This document shows, piece by piece, positions 1-8,608 of a DNA stretch of 64,000 nt. A program made the translations under genes and the position numbers. The stretch covers positions 310,001 through 374,000 of the forward strand of contig CBDAQO010000002.1 of NCBI GenBank assembly GCA_965199105.1, written 5' to 3'. The notes under the pieces were generated by a model. That model was not told the DNA's origin. It did no database searches and was given only the letters and a program-made list of their open reading frames with translations. The stretch is from LMUY01 sp965199105. Its GTDB lineage: Bacteria > Pseudomonadota > Alphaproteobacteria > Acetobacterales > Acetobacteraceae. How positions within the stretch are numbered: position 1 is the first letter of the stretch; every line of letters begins with the position of its first letter.

Positions 1-1
1 G

Positions 2-1615
2 GCGACCGAGCGCCACCACGAGGGCAAGCTCACCGACGCAGCGGGCATCTACCGGCTGGTGCTGACGGTGCAGCCGGACAATCCGGTGGCGCTGAACAAC
101 CTCGCCTTGATCGCCGGCGGGGACGAGGCGTTGGCCTTGCTGCGCCGGGCCCTGGCGGCCGACCCGGCGAACCTGCACGCGGCACTCAACCTCGGCGAGG
201 CGCTGCAGGCGCGCGCACAATGGGACGACGCGGCAGCGCTCTACCGCGCCACGGTGGAAGCGGCACCGGGCGAGCCGGAGCTGCATTTCGCGCTGGGCCA
301 CGCGCTGCAGCGCCTGCGCCGAACCGACGAGGCGGCGGAGCACTACCGCCAGGCGATCGCGCTACGGCCGGACTACGTGCCCGCGCTCTGCAACCTGGCG
401 ACCCTGTTCACCGTGGCGGACCAAACCGAGGCGGCGGCCGAGCTATACCGCCGCGCCCTGGCACTCGACCCGGCCATCGTGGTCGCCAACATGAACCTGG
501 CCGGCATCCTCGACGGGGAGGGCCGGCTGGCCGAGGCCCAGGCCTTGCGGGACCGGGTGCCGCGGCCGCAGCCGCCTATCATCGAGCCAGCGACCGGGCC
601 CGGACGCGGCCGCACAGTGCTGGTGCTGGCGAGTTCCAAGGGCAACATCCCGCTGGACGAGCTGCTGCCATTGGAGACCACCACGCGCGTCACCTGGCAT
701 GTGGAATACGCCACGCCGGCGCAGGAAGGCGCACTGCCGAGCTACGACGTCGCCTTCAACGGGATTGGTAATGCCGACGTGATGCCCGCCTCCGAGGCTG
801 CGGTGGCGCGCTTCCATGCCCGCCACCCCGTGATGAACCCGCCCGCCGCGGTGGCGCGCACCCGGCGGGACCGGCTGCCCGGCTTGCTGGCCGGCATTCC
901 GGACGTGGTGGTGCCGCCGGTGCTGCGGCTGGAGCGGGACGAGCTGCGTGCGCCGGGCCTGGCCGCGCGCCTGTTCCGGCACGGCATCACCTGCCCGGTG
1001 CTGGTGCGGCCGATCGTGGGGCATGGCGGCCAGGGCATGGTGCTGGTGCAGACTGCGGACCAGCTTGAGGCGCTGTGCTGCGAGCCGGCCGACGCCTACT
1101 ACGTGATCCGCTTCGAGCACTTCCAATCCATCGACGGCTATTGGCGCAAATACCGCACCATCTTCGTCGACCGGCAGCCATTCGCCTATCATTTGGCCAT
1201 CTCGCAGCACTGGCTGGTGCATTACGCGACGGCGGACATGCTGGCCGCGCCCTGGAAGCGGGACGAGGAGCGCTGCTTTCTGGACCATCCGGCGGCAGCC
1301 CTGGGCCCCCGCGCGACGGCCGCGCTGCGCGCCATCGGCCAACGGCTGGACCTCGATTTTGCCGGCATCGACTATGCGCTGCTGCCGGACGGGAGGGTCC
1401 TGGTGTTCGAGGCCAATGCCACCATGCTGGTCCACCTGCGGGACGACGCCGCGACCTTCCCCTACAAGCATCGCGCGGTGCCGAAGATTTTTGCCGCCTT
1501 CGATGCCATGCTGGACCGGGCGGCCCACCCCTGCCCGCCCCGGCTTGCGGACGCTTGGCAAGAGGCGCCGAATGCCGACCATAGCGTGCCGAGCCGGGAG
1601 TTCCATGGGGCATGA
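2..1615 (+). CDS. TPR protein with C-terminal ATP-grasp-like domain (5' truncated)
   Basis: The reading frame is open to the left window edge from base 2, and residues before the first GTG (59) already read as TPR helices, so the gene is cut by the window. The N-terminal 190 residues or so are tandem 34-residue TPR units, with repeated A..L..AL..DP spacing. The C-terminal 300 residues look like an ATP-grasp ligase: a glycine-rich loop RPIVGHGGQGM, a YRTIFVDRQPFAYH strand, and the late acidic motif DFAGIDYALLPDGRVLVFEAN. It ends in ATGA shared with cysD, so translation is probably coupled to sulfate activation. Substrate unknown. ATP-grasp is my reading of motifs and was not confirmed by a search. 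Confidence 0.75.
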   Translation, partial: ATERHHEGKLTDAAGIYRLVLTVQPDNPVALNNLALIAGGDEALALLRRALAADPANLHAALNLGEALQARAQWDDAAALYRATVEAAPGEPELHFALGHALQRLRRTDEAAEHYRQAIALRPDYVPALCNLATLFTVADQTEAAAELYRRALALDPAIVVANMNLAGILDGEGRLAEAQALRDRVPRPQPPIIEPATGPGRGRTVLVLASSKGNIPLDELLPLETTTRVTWHVEYATPAQEGALPSYDVAFNGIGNADVMPASEAAVARFHARHPVMNPPAAVARTRRDRLPGLLAGIPDVVVPPVLRLERDELRAPGLAARLFRHGITCPVLVRPIVGHGGQGMVLVQTADQLEALCCEPADAYYVIRFEHFQSIDGYWRKYRTIFVDRQPFAYHLAISQHWLVHYATADMLAAPWKRDEERCFLDHPAAALGPRATAALRAIGQRLDLDFAGIDYALLPDGRVLVFEANATMLVHLRDDAATFPYKHRAVPKIFAAFDAMLDRAAHPCPPRLADAWQEAPNADHSVPSREFHGA

Positions 1616-2517
1616 CGATGCCATTGCCGCCTAGCCTGCAGCGCCTCCAGGACGAGAGCATCCACATCTTCCGCGCCACCGTGGCCGAAAGCCGGGCGCC
1701 GGTGCTGCTGTATTCGATCGGCAAGGACTCCTCGGTGCTGCTCGACCTGGCACTCAAGGCGTTTGCCCCGGCCAAGCTGCCGTTTCCGCTGCTGCACATC
1801 GATACCGGCTGGAAATTCCCCGAGATGATCGCCTTCCGGGACGCGACGGCGCGGCGGCTGGGGCTCGACCTGGTGGTCCACACCAACGAGGAGGGCCGGC
1901 GGAGCGGGATCAACCCGTTTGACCACGGCGGCCACTACACCGACGTGATGAAGACCGAGGCGCTGAAGCAGGCGCTGACCGCGGGCAAGTGGGACGCGGC
2001 GTTTGGCGGCGCGCGGCGGGACGAGGATGCCTCCCGGGCCAAGGAGCGCATCGTCAGCATCCGCTCCGCCACCCATGCGTGGGACCCGCAGCGTCAGCGG
2101 CCCGAGTTCTGGGACCTCTACAACCTGCGCGTCCGCCCCGGCGAGCAGGCGCGCGTGTTCCCGCTGTCCAACTGGACGGAACGGGACGTGTGGGACTACA
2201 TCGCGGCGGCGGACATCCCCGTGGTGAGCCTGTATTTCGCCCGCGAGCATGCCCTGGTGGAGCGGGACGGCACGCTGATCTCGGTGCAGGACGAGCGGAT
2301 GCGGTTGCGCCCCGGCGAGCAGGTGCAGACCCGGTTGGCGCGGTTCCGCACCCTGGGCTGCTATCCCCTCACCGGGGCCACCTGCTCAGCGGCGGCAAGC
2401 GTGGCGGAAATCATCGCCGAACTGCCCACGCTGCGGCAATCCGAGCGCGGCGGCCGGTTGATCGACCGGGACGCGCCGGGGGCGATGGAGCGCAAGAAGC
2501 GGGAGGGCTACTTCTGA
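1612..2517 (+). CDS. cysD: Sulfate adenylyltransferase subunit 2 (CysD)
   Basis: Small subunit of ATP sulfurylase, which forms adenosine 5'-phosphosulfate from ATP and sulfate together with CysN. The 301-residue length is normal for the family. The PP-loop motif SIGKDSSVLL lies near residues 36-45, followed by LLHIDTGWKFPEM, the GGARRDEDASRAKER segment and the C-terminal GAMERKKREGYF signature of CysD. The start ATG at 1612 overlaps the upstream stop (ATGA); a second ATG two codons later is also possible. The stop overlaps the probable CTG start of cysNC. Assimilatory sulfate activation or supply of PAPS for sulfation are both possible uses. Confidence 0.96.
   Translation: MTMPLPPSLQRLQDESIHIFRATVAESRAPVLLYSIGKDSSVLLDLALKAFAPAKLPFPLLHIDTGWKFPEMIAFRDATARRLGLDLVVHTNEEGRRSGINPFDHGGHYTDVMKTEALKQALTAGKWDAAFGGARRDEDASRAKERIVSIRSATHAWDPQRQRPEFWDLYNLRVRPGEQARVFPLSNWTERDVWDYIAAADIPVVSLYFAREHALVERDGTLISVQDERMRLRPGEQVQTRLARFRTLGCYPLTGATCSAAASVAEIIAELPTLRQSERGGRLIDRDAPGAMERKKREGYF
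2501..2516 (+). promoter_or_regulatory. Ribosome binding site and CTG start of cysNC
   Basis: A strong Shine-Dalgarno run GGGAGGG (2501-2507) sits six bases before CTG at 2514, whose last two bases begin the cysD stop TGA. No ATG, GTG or TTG occurs in this frame nearby upstream. The first downstream GTG (2544) lies only six codons before the P-loop, which would remove most of the usual N-terminal lead of CysN. The layout mimics an ATGA overlap with C in place of A. Confidence 0.6.
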
Positions 2518-4358
2518 GCGACGCGAACGCCGGGCTGCTGCGCGTGCTGGTGTGCGGCAGCGTGGACGACGGCAAATCCACCCTGCTCGGGCGGCTGCTG
2601 CACGACAGCGGCATGGTGCCGGAGGACCTGGTCGCGGCCTGGCACCGGCGCAGCGAGCGGCACGGCACCACCGGCAGCGCGCCCGACCCGGCGTTGCTGG
2701 TGGACGGGCTGATGGCCGAGGCGGAGCAGGGCATCACCATCGACGTCGCCTATTGCCACCTGGCCACGCCGCACCGCCGCCTGCTGATCGCGGACGCGCC
2801 GGGCCACGAGCAATACACGCGCAACATGGCCACCGCGGCCTCCACCGCCGACCTCGCCATCATCGTGGTGGATGCGCGGCGCGGCGTGCTGCGGCAGACG
2901 CGGCGGCACACCGCGATCGCGCTGCTGATGGGGGTGCGGCGCTTCGTGCTGGCGGTCAACAAGATGGACCTGGTGCAATTCGAGCAGTCGGTGTGCGACG
3001 CCGCAGCGGCCGCGTTCCAGTCCCTGCTGCCGCCCGACGCGAGCGTCCAGCCGGTGCCGATCAGCGCGCTCGGGGGGCACAATGTGGTGGCGCGTTCGGC
3101 CGCGATGCCGTGGTACGAGGGGCCGGCGCTGCTCGAGTATCTGGACAGCGTGGCGTTGCCGGACGCGAGCGAGCGGCCGTTCCGCATGGCGGTGCAATGG
3201 GTCAACCGCCCGCATGACGGGTTTCGCGGCTATGCCGGGACGGTCGCGTCCGGCGTGCTGCGGCGCGGCGACCCAATTCGGGTGGCGGGCAGCGGGCGGC
3301 TGGCCACCGTGTCCCGCGTGCTGGCCGCCGAAGGCGAGGTGGCCGAGGCGGGCGCCGGGCGGGCGGTGACGGTGTTGCTCGCGCCGGACACCGACGTGCC
3401 GGCCGGCGAGGTGCTGTCGAACGCGGCCGACCCGGTGCAAGTGTCCGACCAATTCCAGGCGCAGTTGCTGTGGCTGCACGAGGACGCGCTGGTGCCGGGC
3501 CGGTCCTACCTGGTGCGGGTGGGCACGCGGACGGTGCCGGGCTCGGTGACGCGCATCCGCTTCCGGGTGGACGTGGCGACGGGGGCGGAGACGGCGGCCG
3601 AGGCGCTGGAGCTGAACGACCTCGCACAGGTTAACCTGGCGTTGGACGCGCCGGTGGCGTTCGAGCGCTTCGCCGATTGCCGCAAGCTGGGCGGCTTCCT
3701 GCTGATCGACCGGCAGAGCTTGGCCACGGTCGGGGCGGGCACGATCGACTACGCGCTGCGCCGGGCCGGCAACCTGGCGTGGCAGGCGCTGGACGTGGAT
3801 CGGGCGGCGCGCGGCCGGCTGAAGGGGCAGCGCGCGGCGGTGGTGTGGTTCACTGGGCTGCCGGGAGCGGGCAAGTCCACCATCGCGAACCTGGTTGAGC
3901 GGCGGCTGCATGCCGAGGGCCGCCACACCTACTTGCTGGACGGCGACAACGTCCGCCACGGCTTGAACCGGGACCTCGGGTTCACCGAGGCGGACCGGGT
4001 GGAGAATTTGCGCCGGGTCGCGGAGGTGGCGGCGCTGTTTGCCGATGCCGGGCTGATCGTGCTGGTGGCGTTCATCTCGCCGTATCGGGCGGAGCGGGAG
4101 GCGGCGCGGACGCGGGTGCCGGCGGGCTCGTTTCTCGAGGTGTTCGTGGACGCGAGCGTGGACGCATGCCGGCGGCGGGACCCGAAGGGCCTGTACCGCA
4201 AAGCGGACGCGGGCGAGCTGCAGAACCTGACGGGAGTGAACGCGCCCTATGAGCCGCCGCTCGCGCCGGATTTGCATCTGCGCACTGAACAAGACTCGCC
4301 GGAGACCCTGGCGGAGCAGGTGGTGGCCGCGCTGCGCCCGCGCTTGCAGCCGGAATGA
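2514..4358 (+). CDS. cysNC: Bifunctional sulfate adenylyltransferase subunit 1 / adenylylsulfate kinase (CysNC)
   Basis: Fusion of the GTPase subunit of ATP sulfurylase with APS kinase, so with CysD it converts sulfate to PAPS. The CysN part (about residues 1-430) has the GTPase motifs CGSVDDGKST near residue 14, the switch DAPGHEQY and NKMD. The CysC part (about 440-614) has its own P-loop GLPGAGKST near residue 448, the DGDNVRHGLN motif and the late LYRKADAGEL segment. About 614 residues, normal for CysNC. The start is taken as CTG (see the ribosome binding site entry); GTG 2544 is the alternative. A perfect hairpin encloses the stop codon. Confidence 0.93.
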   Translation: MSDANAGLLRVLVCGSVDDGKSTLLGRLLHDSGMVPEDLVAAWHRRSERHGTTGSAPDPALLVDGLMAEAEQGITIDVAYCHLATPHRRLLIADAPGHEQYTRNMATAASTADLAIIVVDARRGVLRQTRRHTAIALLMGVRRFVLAVNKMDLVQFEQSVCDAAAAAFQSLLPPDASVQPVPISALGGHNVVARSAAMPWYEGPALLEYLDSVALPDASERPFRMAVQWVNRPHDGFRGYAGTVASGVLRRGDPIRVAGSGRLATVSRVLAAEGEVAEAGAGRAVTVLLAPDTDVPAGEVLSNAADPVQVSDQFQAQLLWLHEDALVPGRSYLVRVGTRTVPGSVTRIRFRVDVATGAETAAEALELNDLAQVNLALDAPVAFERFADCRKLGGFLLIDRQSLATVGAGTIDYALRRAGNLAWQALDVDRAARGRLKGQRAAVVWFTGLPGAGKSTIANLVERRLHAEGRHTYLLDGDNVRHGLNRDLGFTEADRVENLRRVAEVAALFADAGLIVLVAFISPYRAEREAARTRVPAGSFLEVFVDASVDACRRRDPKGLYRKADAGELQNLTGVNAPYEPPLAPDLHLRTEQDSPETLAEQVVAALRPRLQPE

Positions 4359-4371
4359 CCGGCTGCAAGCG
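4341..4371. terminator. Perfect 13-bp hairpin enclosing the cysNC stop codon
   Basis: CGCTTGCAGCCGG (4341-4353) and CCGGCTGCAAGCG (4359-4371) are exact inverted repeats with the 5-base loop AATGA, which contains the cysNC TGA. There is no T-run after it. It lies between converging genes (the next gene ends at 4381), so it may act as a two-way transcript end or an mRNA 3' stabiliser. The stem is certain; the function is inferred. Confidence 0.7.
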
Positions 4372-4380
4372 GTGGCCGCG

Positions 4381-5019
4381 TCAGTGGGCGCTCGGGGGCG
4401 CCTGGTAGAACGCCTCGCGCAGCAGCGGGCGGGCCGCCGCCGGACGGGTGTATCTCACGCGCATGGTGTGGGGCCGGGTCGCCGGCGCGGCGGCGGGCGG
4501 CAGCTCGGCTGGGGTGGCCGGCTGGTCCGGCGCGGCGGCGCAATCGCCAGACAGGTTGGAGACGGTTCGCGGTTGCAGGCCGTTGCCGTCGTAGCGAATT
4601 TCGGTCGAGCGGGTGCAAGCGCGGCCGTTGCTGATGGTCGTCACGACGGAGTAGCCGCTCACGCCCGGCGGCAGGTTCGGCATGGCCGCGCTCATCGGCG
4701 TTCGGGCTACTTGCTGCAGCATCCTGGCGGCTTGCTGGTCCATCATGGCGGCCATCTGCTGGAAGGCGGCAAACGCCGGGTCCATGCCGAAGGCCTGCGC
4801 GTGCATGTCGGTGGGGGTCGCCATCATCACCTGCGGCCCCACCGGGCCGGCATAGTCGATCTGCTCCACCTGGCCGTTGGGAAGTTGCACCAGCAGCGTG
4901 TGGGTGTCGCTGCCCTCGGCCGTGGCTGGCGTCGCGGCGGCGAACGCGAGGGCTGCTGCGCCAGCAAGGGCCGTTCCGGTGAGGATCGCCGTCAAGGAAC
5001 TCTGCAAGATTGCCTCCAT
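4381..5019 (-). CDS. Exported protein of unknown function
   Basis: 212 residues. The N-terminus has a hydrophobic stretch (about residues 8-30) ending in Ala-rich ATPATAEG, consistent with a Sec signal peptide and periplasmic location. The middle carries a Met/Gln-rich helical stretch (FQQMAAMMDQQAARMLQQV, about 85-103) and the C-terminal third is Pro/Ala-rich with two cysteines that could pair. I recognise no family. It converges on cysNC and is not obviously in an operon. The start ATG (complement of 5017-5019) places the signal peptide directly at the N-terminus. Confidence 0.75.
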   Translation of the reverse strand: MEAILQSSLTAILTGTALAGAAALAFAAATPATAEGSDTHTLLVQLPNGQVEQIDYAGPVGPQVMMATPTDMHAQAFGMDPAFAAFQQMAAMMDQQAARMLQQVARTPMSAAMPNLPPGVSGYSVVTTISNGRACTRSTEIRYDGNGLQPRTVSNLSGDCAAAPDQPATPAELPPAAAPATRPHTMRVRYTRPAAARPLLREAFYQAPPSAH

Positions 5020-5276
5020 TGCTACCTTACCGCCGCGGCTCGGTTGCCACGAACGGTGTTGTCGTGAGCTTCGCGGGATGGACCTTTCGGCGAGGTGACG
5101 CGGACCTTAACTCTGCATCGACGCCGACCGCCGGGGCGGCGGTGTGCGTGCGGGACACAGTTGCCGCCCGTATGCGTTGGAGTGGTTGGCATCGGCGGGG
5201 CTGCGGCCCCACATGGGCCCGGGCTGGGTTTGGCGCTTAAAGGCGGCTAAGATGGGCCGCGAAGGAGATTGGATAC

Positions 5277-6413
5277 ATGTCGGTTCCGCTGCAGCAAGTC
5301 CTCCGCGTGGGCGCCTATGTGGTCAAGCAGCACCTGTCGGGGCGCAAGCGCTACCCGCTGGTGCTGATGCTGGAGCCGCTGTTCCGCTGCAACCTGGCCT
5401 GTTCCGGGTGCGGCAAGATCGACTATCCGGCGGAAATCCTGAACCAGCGGCTCTCGGTGGCCGACGCGGTGGGTGCGGTGGACGAGTGCGGCGCGCCGGT
5501 GGTGGCGATCGCGGGCGGAGAACCGCTGCTGCATCGCGAGATGCCGCAGATCGTCGAGCAAATCCTGGCGCGCAAGAAGTTCGTCTATCTCTGCACCAAC
5601 GCTTTGCTGCTCGAAAAGAAGATGGACGACTACAAGCCCAACCCGTTCTTCTCGTGGGACGTGCACCTGGACGGCGACCGCGACATGCATGACCGCGCGG
5701 TGAGCCAGGACGGCGTGTACGACCGGGCGGTGGCGGCGATCCGCAAGGCCAAGGAGCGCGGGTTCCGGCTATCGATCAACTGCACGCTGTTCGACGGGGC
5801 GCAGCCGGAGCGGGTGGCGAAGTTCTTCGACGACGTGATGGCGATGGGGGTGGACGGGATCATGACGTCCCCCGGCTACGCCTATGAGCGGGCGCCGGAC
5901 CAGGCGCATTTCCTGTCACGGCAGAAGACCAAGCAATTGTTCCGGGACATCCTGTCGCGGGGCCGTGGCAAGGGCTGGAAGTTCACCCAGTCGCCGCTGT
6001 TCATGAACTTCCTGGCCGGCAACGAGAGCTATCACTGCACGCCTTGGGGCAAGCCGACGCGCAACGTGTTTGGCTGGCAGCGGCCGTGCTACCTACTCGG
6101 GGAGGGCTACGCCAAGAGCTTCGCCGAGCTGATGGACAGCACGGATTGGGACAAATACGGCACCGGCAACTACGAGAAGTGCGCCGACTGCATGGTGCAT
6201 TCCGGTTACGAGGCGACGGCGGTGGTGGACGCGGTGAAGAGCCCGTTCAAGACGCTGGCGGTGGCAATGCGCGGGCCGCGGCTTTCGGGGCCGATGGCGC
6301 CGGAAATCCCACTGCTGAACCAACGCCCGGCGGAATTCGTGTTCAGCCGCCATGTGCAGCAGAAGATGGCGGAGCTGGCGCACAAGCCCGTGGAGCCGGC
6401 TGAGGCGGAGTAG
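5277..6413 (+). CDS. hpnH: Adenosyl-hopene transferase HpnH (radical SAM)
   Basis: Radical SAM enzyme that adds a 5'-deoxyadenosyl group to the hopene side chain, the first step to extended C35 hopanoids. The cluster-binding motif CxxxCxxC is at C38, C42 and C45 (CNLACSGC), followed by GGEPLLH and DVHLDGDRDMHD. The 378-residue length fits HpnH. GAAGGAGA upstream (5261-5268) is a good ribosome site for the ATG. It lies apart from and opposite to the hpnA-G operon, separated by a DUF29 relic and agmatinase. A hairpin follows the stop. Confidence 0.95.
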   Translation: MSVPLQQVLRVGAYVVKQHLSGRKRYPLVLMLEPLFRCNLACSGCGKIDYPAEILNQRLSVADAVGAVDECGAPVVAIAGGEPLLHREMPQIVEQILARKKFVYLCTNALLLEKKMDDYKPNPFFSWDVHLDGDRDMHDRAVSQDGVYDRAVAAIRKAKERGFRLSINCTLFDGAQPERVAKFFDDVMAMGVDGIMTSPGYAYERAPDQAHFLSRQKTKQLFRDILSRGRGKGWKFTQSPLFMNFLAGNESYHCTPWGKPTRNVFGWQRPCYLLGEGYAKSFAELMDSTDWDKYGTGNYEKCADCMVHSGYEATAVVDAVKSPFKTLAVAMRGPRLSGPMAPEIPLLNQRPAEFVFSRHVQQKMAELAHKPVEPAEAE

Positions 6414-6431
6414 CGCGCGGCGGTTACGTGG

Positions 6432-6471
6432 CCTCACTCCGGCCTCGCCGCGGAAGGCGATCGGAGTGAGG
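6432..6471 (+). terminator. Hairpin after hpnH
   Basis: CCTCACTCCG (6432-6441) pairs exactly with CGGAGTGAGG (6462-6471), 18 bases after the hpnH stop, with a GC-rich loop that can itself pair (GCCT...AGGC). No T-run follows. It is a plausible transcript end for hpnH, overlapping the leader of the DUF29 relic that starts at 6488. Confidence 0.5.
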
Positions 6472-6487
6472 TGCGCGAGGAAGGGTG

Positions 6488-6948
6488 ATGCCGGACGATC
6501 TGTATGAGCGGGACTGCCTGGCCTGGGCGGAGCAGCAGAGCGAGCTGTTGCGCCAAGTCGCGGCGGGGGAGCGGGTGAACGCGGCGGTGGATTGGGCCCA
6601 CGTGATCGAGGAGATCCACGACGTAGGTTGTCGGAGCTACGAAGCTGCGAGAGCTTCCTGATCCAGTTGCTCGTCCACCTGCTCAAGCTCCGGGTCTGGC
6701 CGCATAGCCAGGCGGTGATGCATTGGGCGGACGAAGCGATGCGGTTCGCCGATGACGCTGGCCGTCGGCTCTTGCCCTCCATGCGGCAACGGATCGACCT
6801 CGAGGTTCTCTATACGGCGTCGCTGCGGCGGGTGCGGCGGCTTGCGGATGCGTCGGGCCCGGCAGCCGCCTTGCCTGAGGCGTGTCCGTTCGAGCTGGAT
6901 ACGTTGTTTGCGGGGGACGTGGCGGAGTTGATGGCGCTGCTCGGCTAA
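6488..6948 (+). pseudogene. DUF29 family protein, frameshifted
   Basis: Two reading frames together make a full-length DUF29 protein of about 150 residues. The first, from ATG 6488, reads MPDDLYERDCLAWAEQQSEL and continues to VIEEIHDVG, then stops at about 6653. The second frame resumes at about 6628 with LSELRSCESFLIQ and runs through LPSMRQRIDLEVLY to the stop at 6948. The break at GGTTGTCGG (6626-6634) fits loss of one T or G. DUF29 proteins are small, of unknown function, common in Alphaproteobacteria and cyanobacteria. A true mutation, a sequencing error, or less likely programmed frameshifting could explain it. Confidence 0.85.
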
Positions 6949-7919
6949 CCGGCCGGCCGACCCGCGGCGAGGACGCACAGCACCTCGAACAGCATGGCGG
7001 CGCCGTGCATCGCGGTGATGCCGCCGACGTCGAACGGGGGTGACACCTCCACCACGTCGCCGCCCACGAACCGCAGGCCAGTGAGCGCGCGGACCATGCG
7101 CAGCGCCTCGAGCATGGTGATGCCGCCGGGCTCGGGGGTACCGGTGCCGGGGGCGTAGATCGGGTCCAGGCTGTCGATGTCGAACGAGAGGTACGTGGGG
7201 GCGTCGCCGACCACGGCGCGGGCCTGCTCCATGGCCCAGCGCCAGCCGCGGTCGGCCAGGTCCTCGATCGGGATCACGGTCATGCCGCTCGCCGCGCTGA
7301 AGCCCCACAACCCGCCGGGCACGTTGCTGTGGCCGCGCACCCCGATCTGAATCACGCGCTTGGGGTCGAGCAGGCCCTCGTCCACGGCGCGGCGGAACGG
7401 TGTGCCGTGGTGGTAGCGCGAGCCCATGTATTCGTCGCCGGTGTCGGCATGGGCGTCGATATGAACCATGCCGACCGGCCCGCCGGCTGCGACCGCGCGC
7501 AGGATCGGCAGCGTCATGGAGTGGTCCCCGCCGGCCGAAAGCGGCACCACGCCGGCCGACACGACCCGGCGATAGAACGCCTCGATCTCGCCGAGGGCGG
7601 ACACCAGTTCGTAGGGCTGCTCGATCCAGCAATCACCCAGGTCTCGCACCCGGCACAGGTCGAACGGCTGCACGCCGGTGGCGGTGTTGATGCGGCGGGA
7701 GAGGCTCGACTGGTTGCGGATTTCGCGCGGGCCGTGGCGCGTGCCGGCGCGATTGGTGACGCCGCCGTCGAACGGCACGCCGATGACGCCGATGTCGACC
7801 TGGGTCAGGTCCTGCTCGTAGGGGGCGCGGAAGAAGGTCGGGATGCCGGAGAAGCGCGGTTGGGTCTGCGGGTCCGCCAGGTCGGGGTAGCGGACCAGTT
7901 GCTTGATCGGGGGCACCAT
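6945..7919 (-). CDS. speB: Agmatinase / ureohydrolase family protein
   Basis: Mn-dependent ureohydrolase, probably hydrolysing agmatine to putrescine and urea, though guanidinobutyrase or a similar guanidino substrate is possible. All family metal motifs are present: GGDHS (ligand H133), HIDAHADT (D155, H157, D159) and SFDIDSLDP (D247, D249). The 324-residue length is typical. It converges on the DUF29 relic with a 4-base overlap of the 3' ends, and its start lies 8 bases or so from the 3' end of hpnG on its other side, same strand, so it may be the last gene of the hopanoid transcript. Confidence 0.9.
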   Translation of the reverse strand: MVPPIKQLVRYPDLADPQTQPRFSGIPTFFRAPYEQDLTQVDIGVIGVPFDGGVTNRAGTRHGPREIRNQSSLSRRINTATGVQPFDLCRVRDLGDCWIEQPYELVSALGEIEAFYRRVVSAGVVPLSAGGDHSMTLPILRAVAAGGPVGMVHIDAHADTGDEYMGSRYHHGTPFRRAVDEGLLDPKRVIQIGVRGHSNVPGGLWGFSAASGMTVIPIEDLADRGWRWAMEQARAVVGDAPTYLSFDIDSLDPIYAPGTGTPEPGGITMLEALRMVRALTGLRFVGGDVVEVSPPFDVGGITAMHGAAMLFEVLCVLAAGRPAG

Positions 7920-7928
7920 CCCAAAGAC

Positions 7929-8564
7929 CTAATCGAGTGAGCCGACGGCGGCAACCCGCAAGCGCAGGGCGCGGCGGGCAGCCGCGGCTTCCCGGCCGAG
8001 CCGCAGCAGGTCGGGCAGCTGACCGGGGTTGCGGGCGAGCGAGCGCAAGATGGCGAACAGGCGGATGCGGCCGGTGGCGCCGAGTGCGACCATGGCGGCG
8101 GGCGGCAGGGCCCGTTCCGCCGGGTCGCAGACGGCGCGGATGACGGCGAAAGGCAGGCGGTAGGCGGCGGAGGCGCGGGCCACCTCGCCGCTTTCGAGGT
8201 CGACCGCGATGGCGCCGGTGTCCTGCCAGGCCTGGCGCTTGTCGGCGATGGAGCCGAGCACGGCGTCTCCGGCGAACACGGTGCCGGCGCGGCGGCCGAA
8301 ATGGGCCGACAGGTCGGGGTCGGTCAGCCAGCGGTCGCCGTCGGCTGCGAGCACGAACTCGGGGATGAGGATGGTGCCGGCGGGCAAGTCGGGGGCGAGG
8401 CCGCCGGCGAGGCCGAAGCTGATCAGCCCGGTGACGCCGGCTTGGGCCAGGGCCAGGGCGGCGCGGGCGGCCCCGCTGCTCTCACCGCCGCCAATGGCGA
8501 TCTGGCCACCGAGCGCACGGGCCAACCGAGCCTCGGCGCGCAGGCCTACGACAATGCCGATCAT
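7929..8564 (-). CDS. hpnG: Hopanoid-associated phosphorylase HpnG
   Basis: Nucleoside phosphorylase-like enzyme thought to release adenine from adenosylhopane, giving ribosylhopane (established role of HpnG). 211 residues, starting MIGIVVGLRAEARLA. The phosphorylase-family Gly-rich strand GLISFGLAGGL is near residues 47-57, and VDLESGEVAR near 127-136 is the conserved base/ribose-contact region. It sits immediately downstream of shc in the hopanoid operon (shc stop at 8609). The ATG at 8564 was chosen because upstream residues in the frame do not resemble the family. Confidence 0.9.
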   Translation of the reverse strand: MIGIVVGLRAEARLARALGGQIAIGGGESSGAARAALALAQAGVTGLISFGLAGGLAPDLPAGTILIPEFVLAADGDRWLTDPDLSAHFGRRAGTVFAGDAVLGSIADKRQAWQDTGAIAVDLESGEVARASAAYRLPFAVIRAVCDPAERALPPAAMVALGATGRIRLFAILRSLARNPGQLPDLLRLGREAAAARRALRLRVAAVGSLD

Positions 8565-8608
8565 GCCACGGGTGCCTTGCGGAGGACCCGACTGGAAGCG
8601 GTCATGGT

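Noticed and set aside
2508..4292. 594-codon open frame opposite cysNC
   Set aside because: Antisense shadow; His/Arg-rich product without any family feature.
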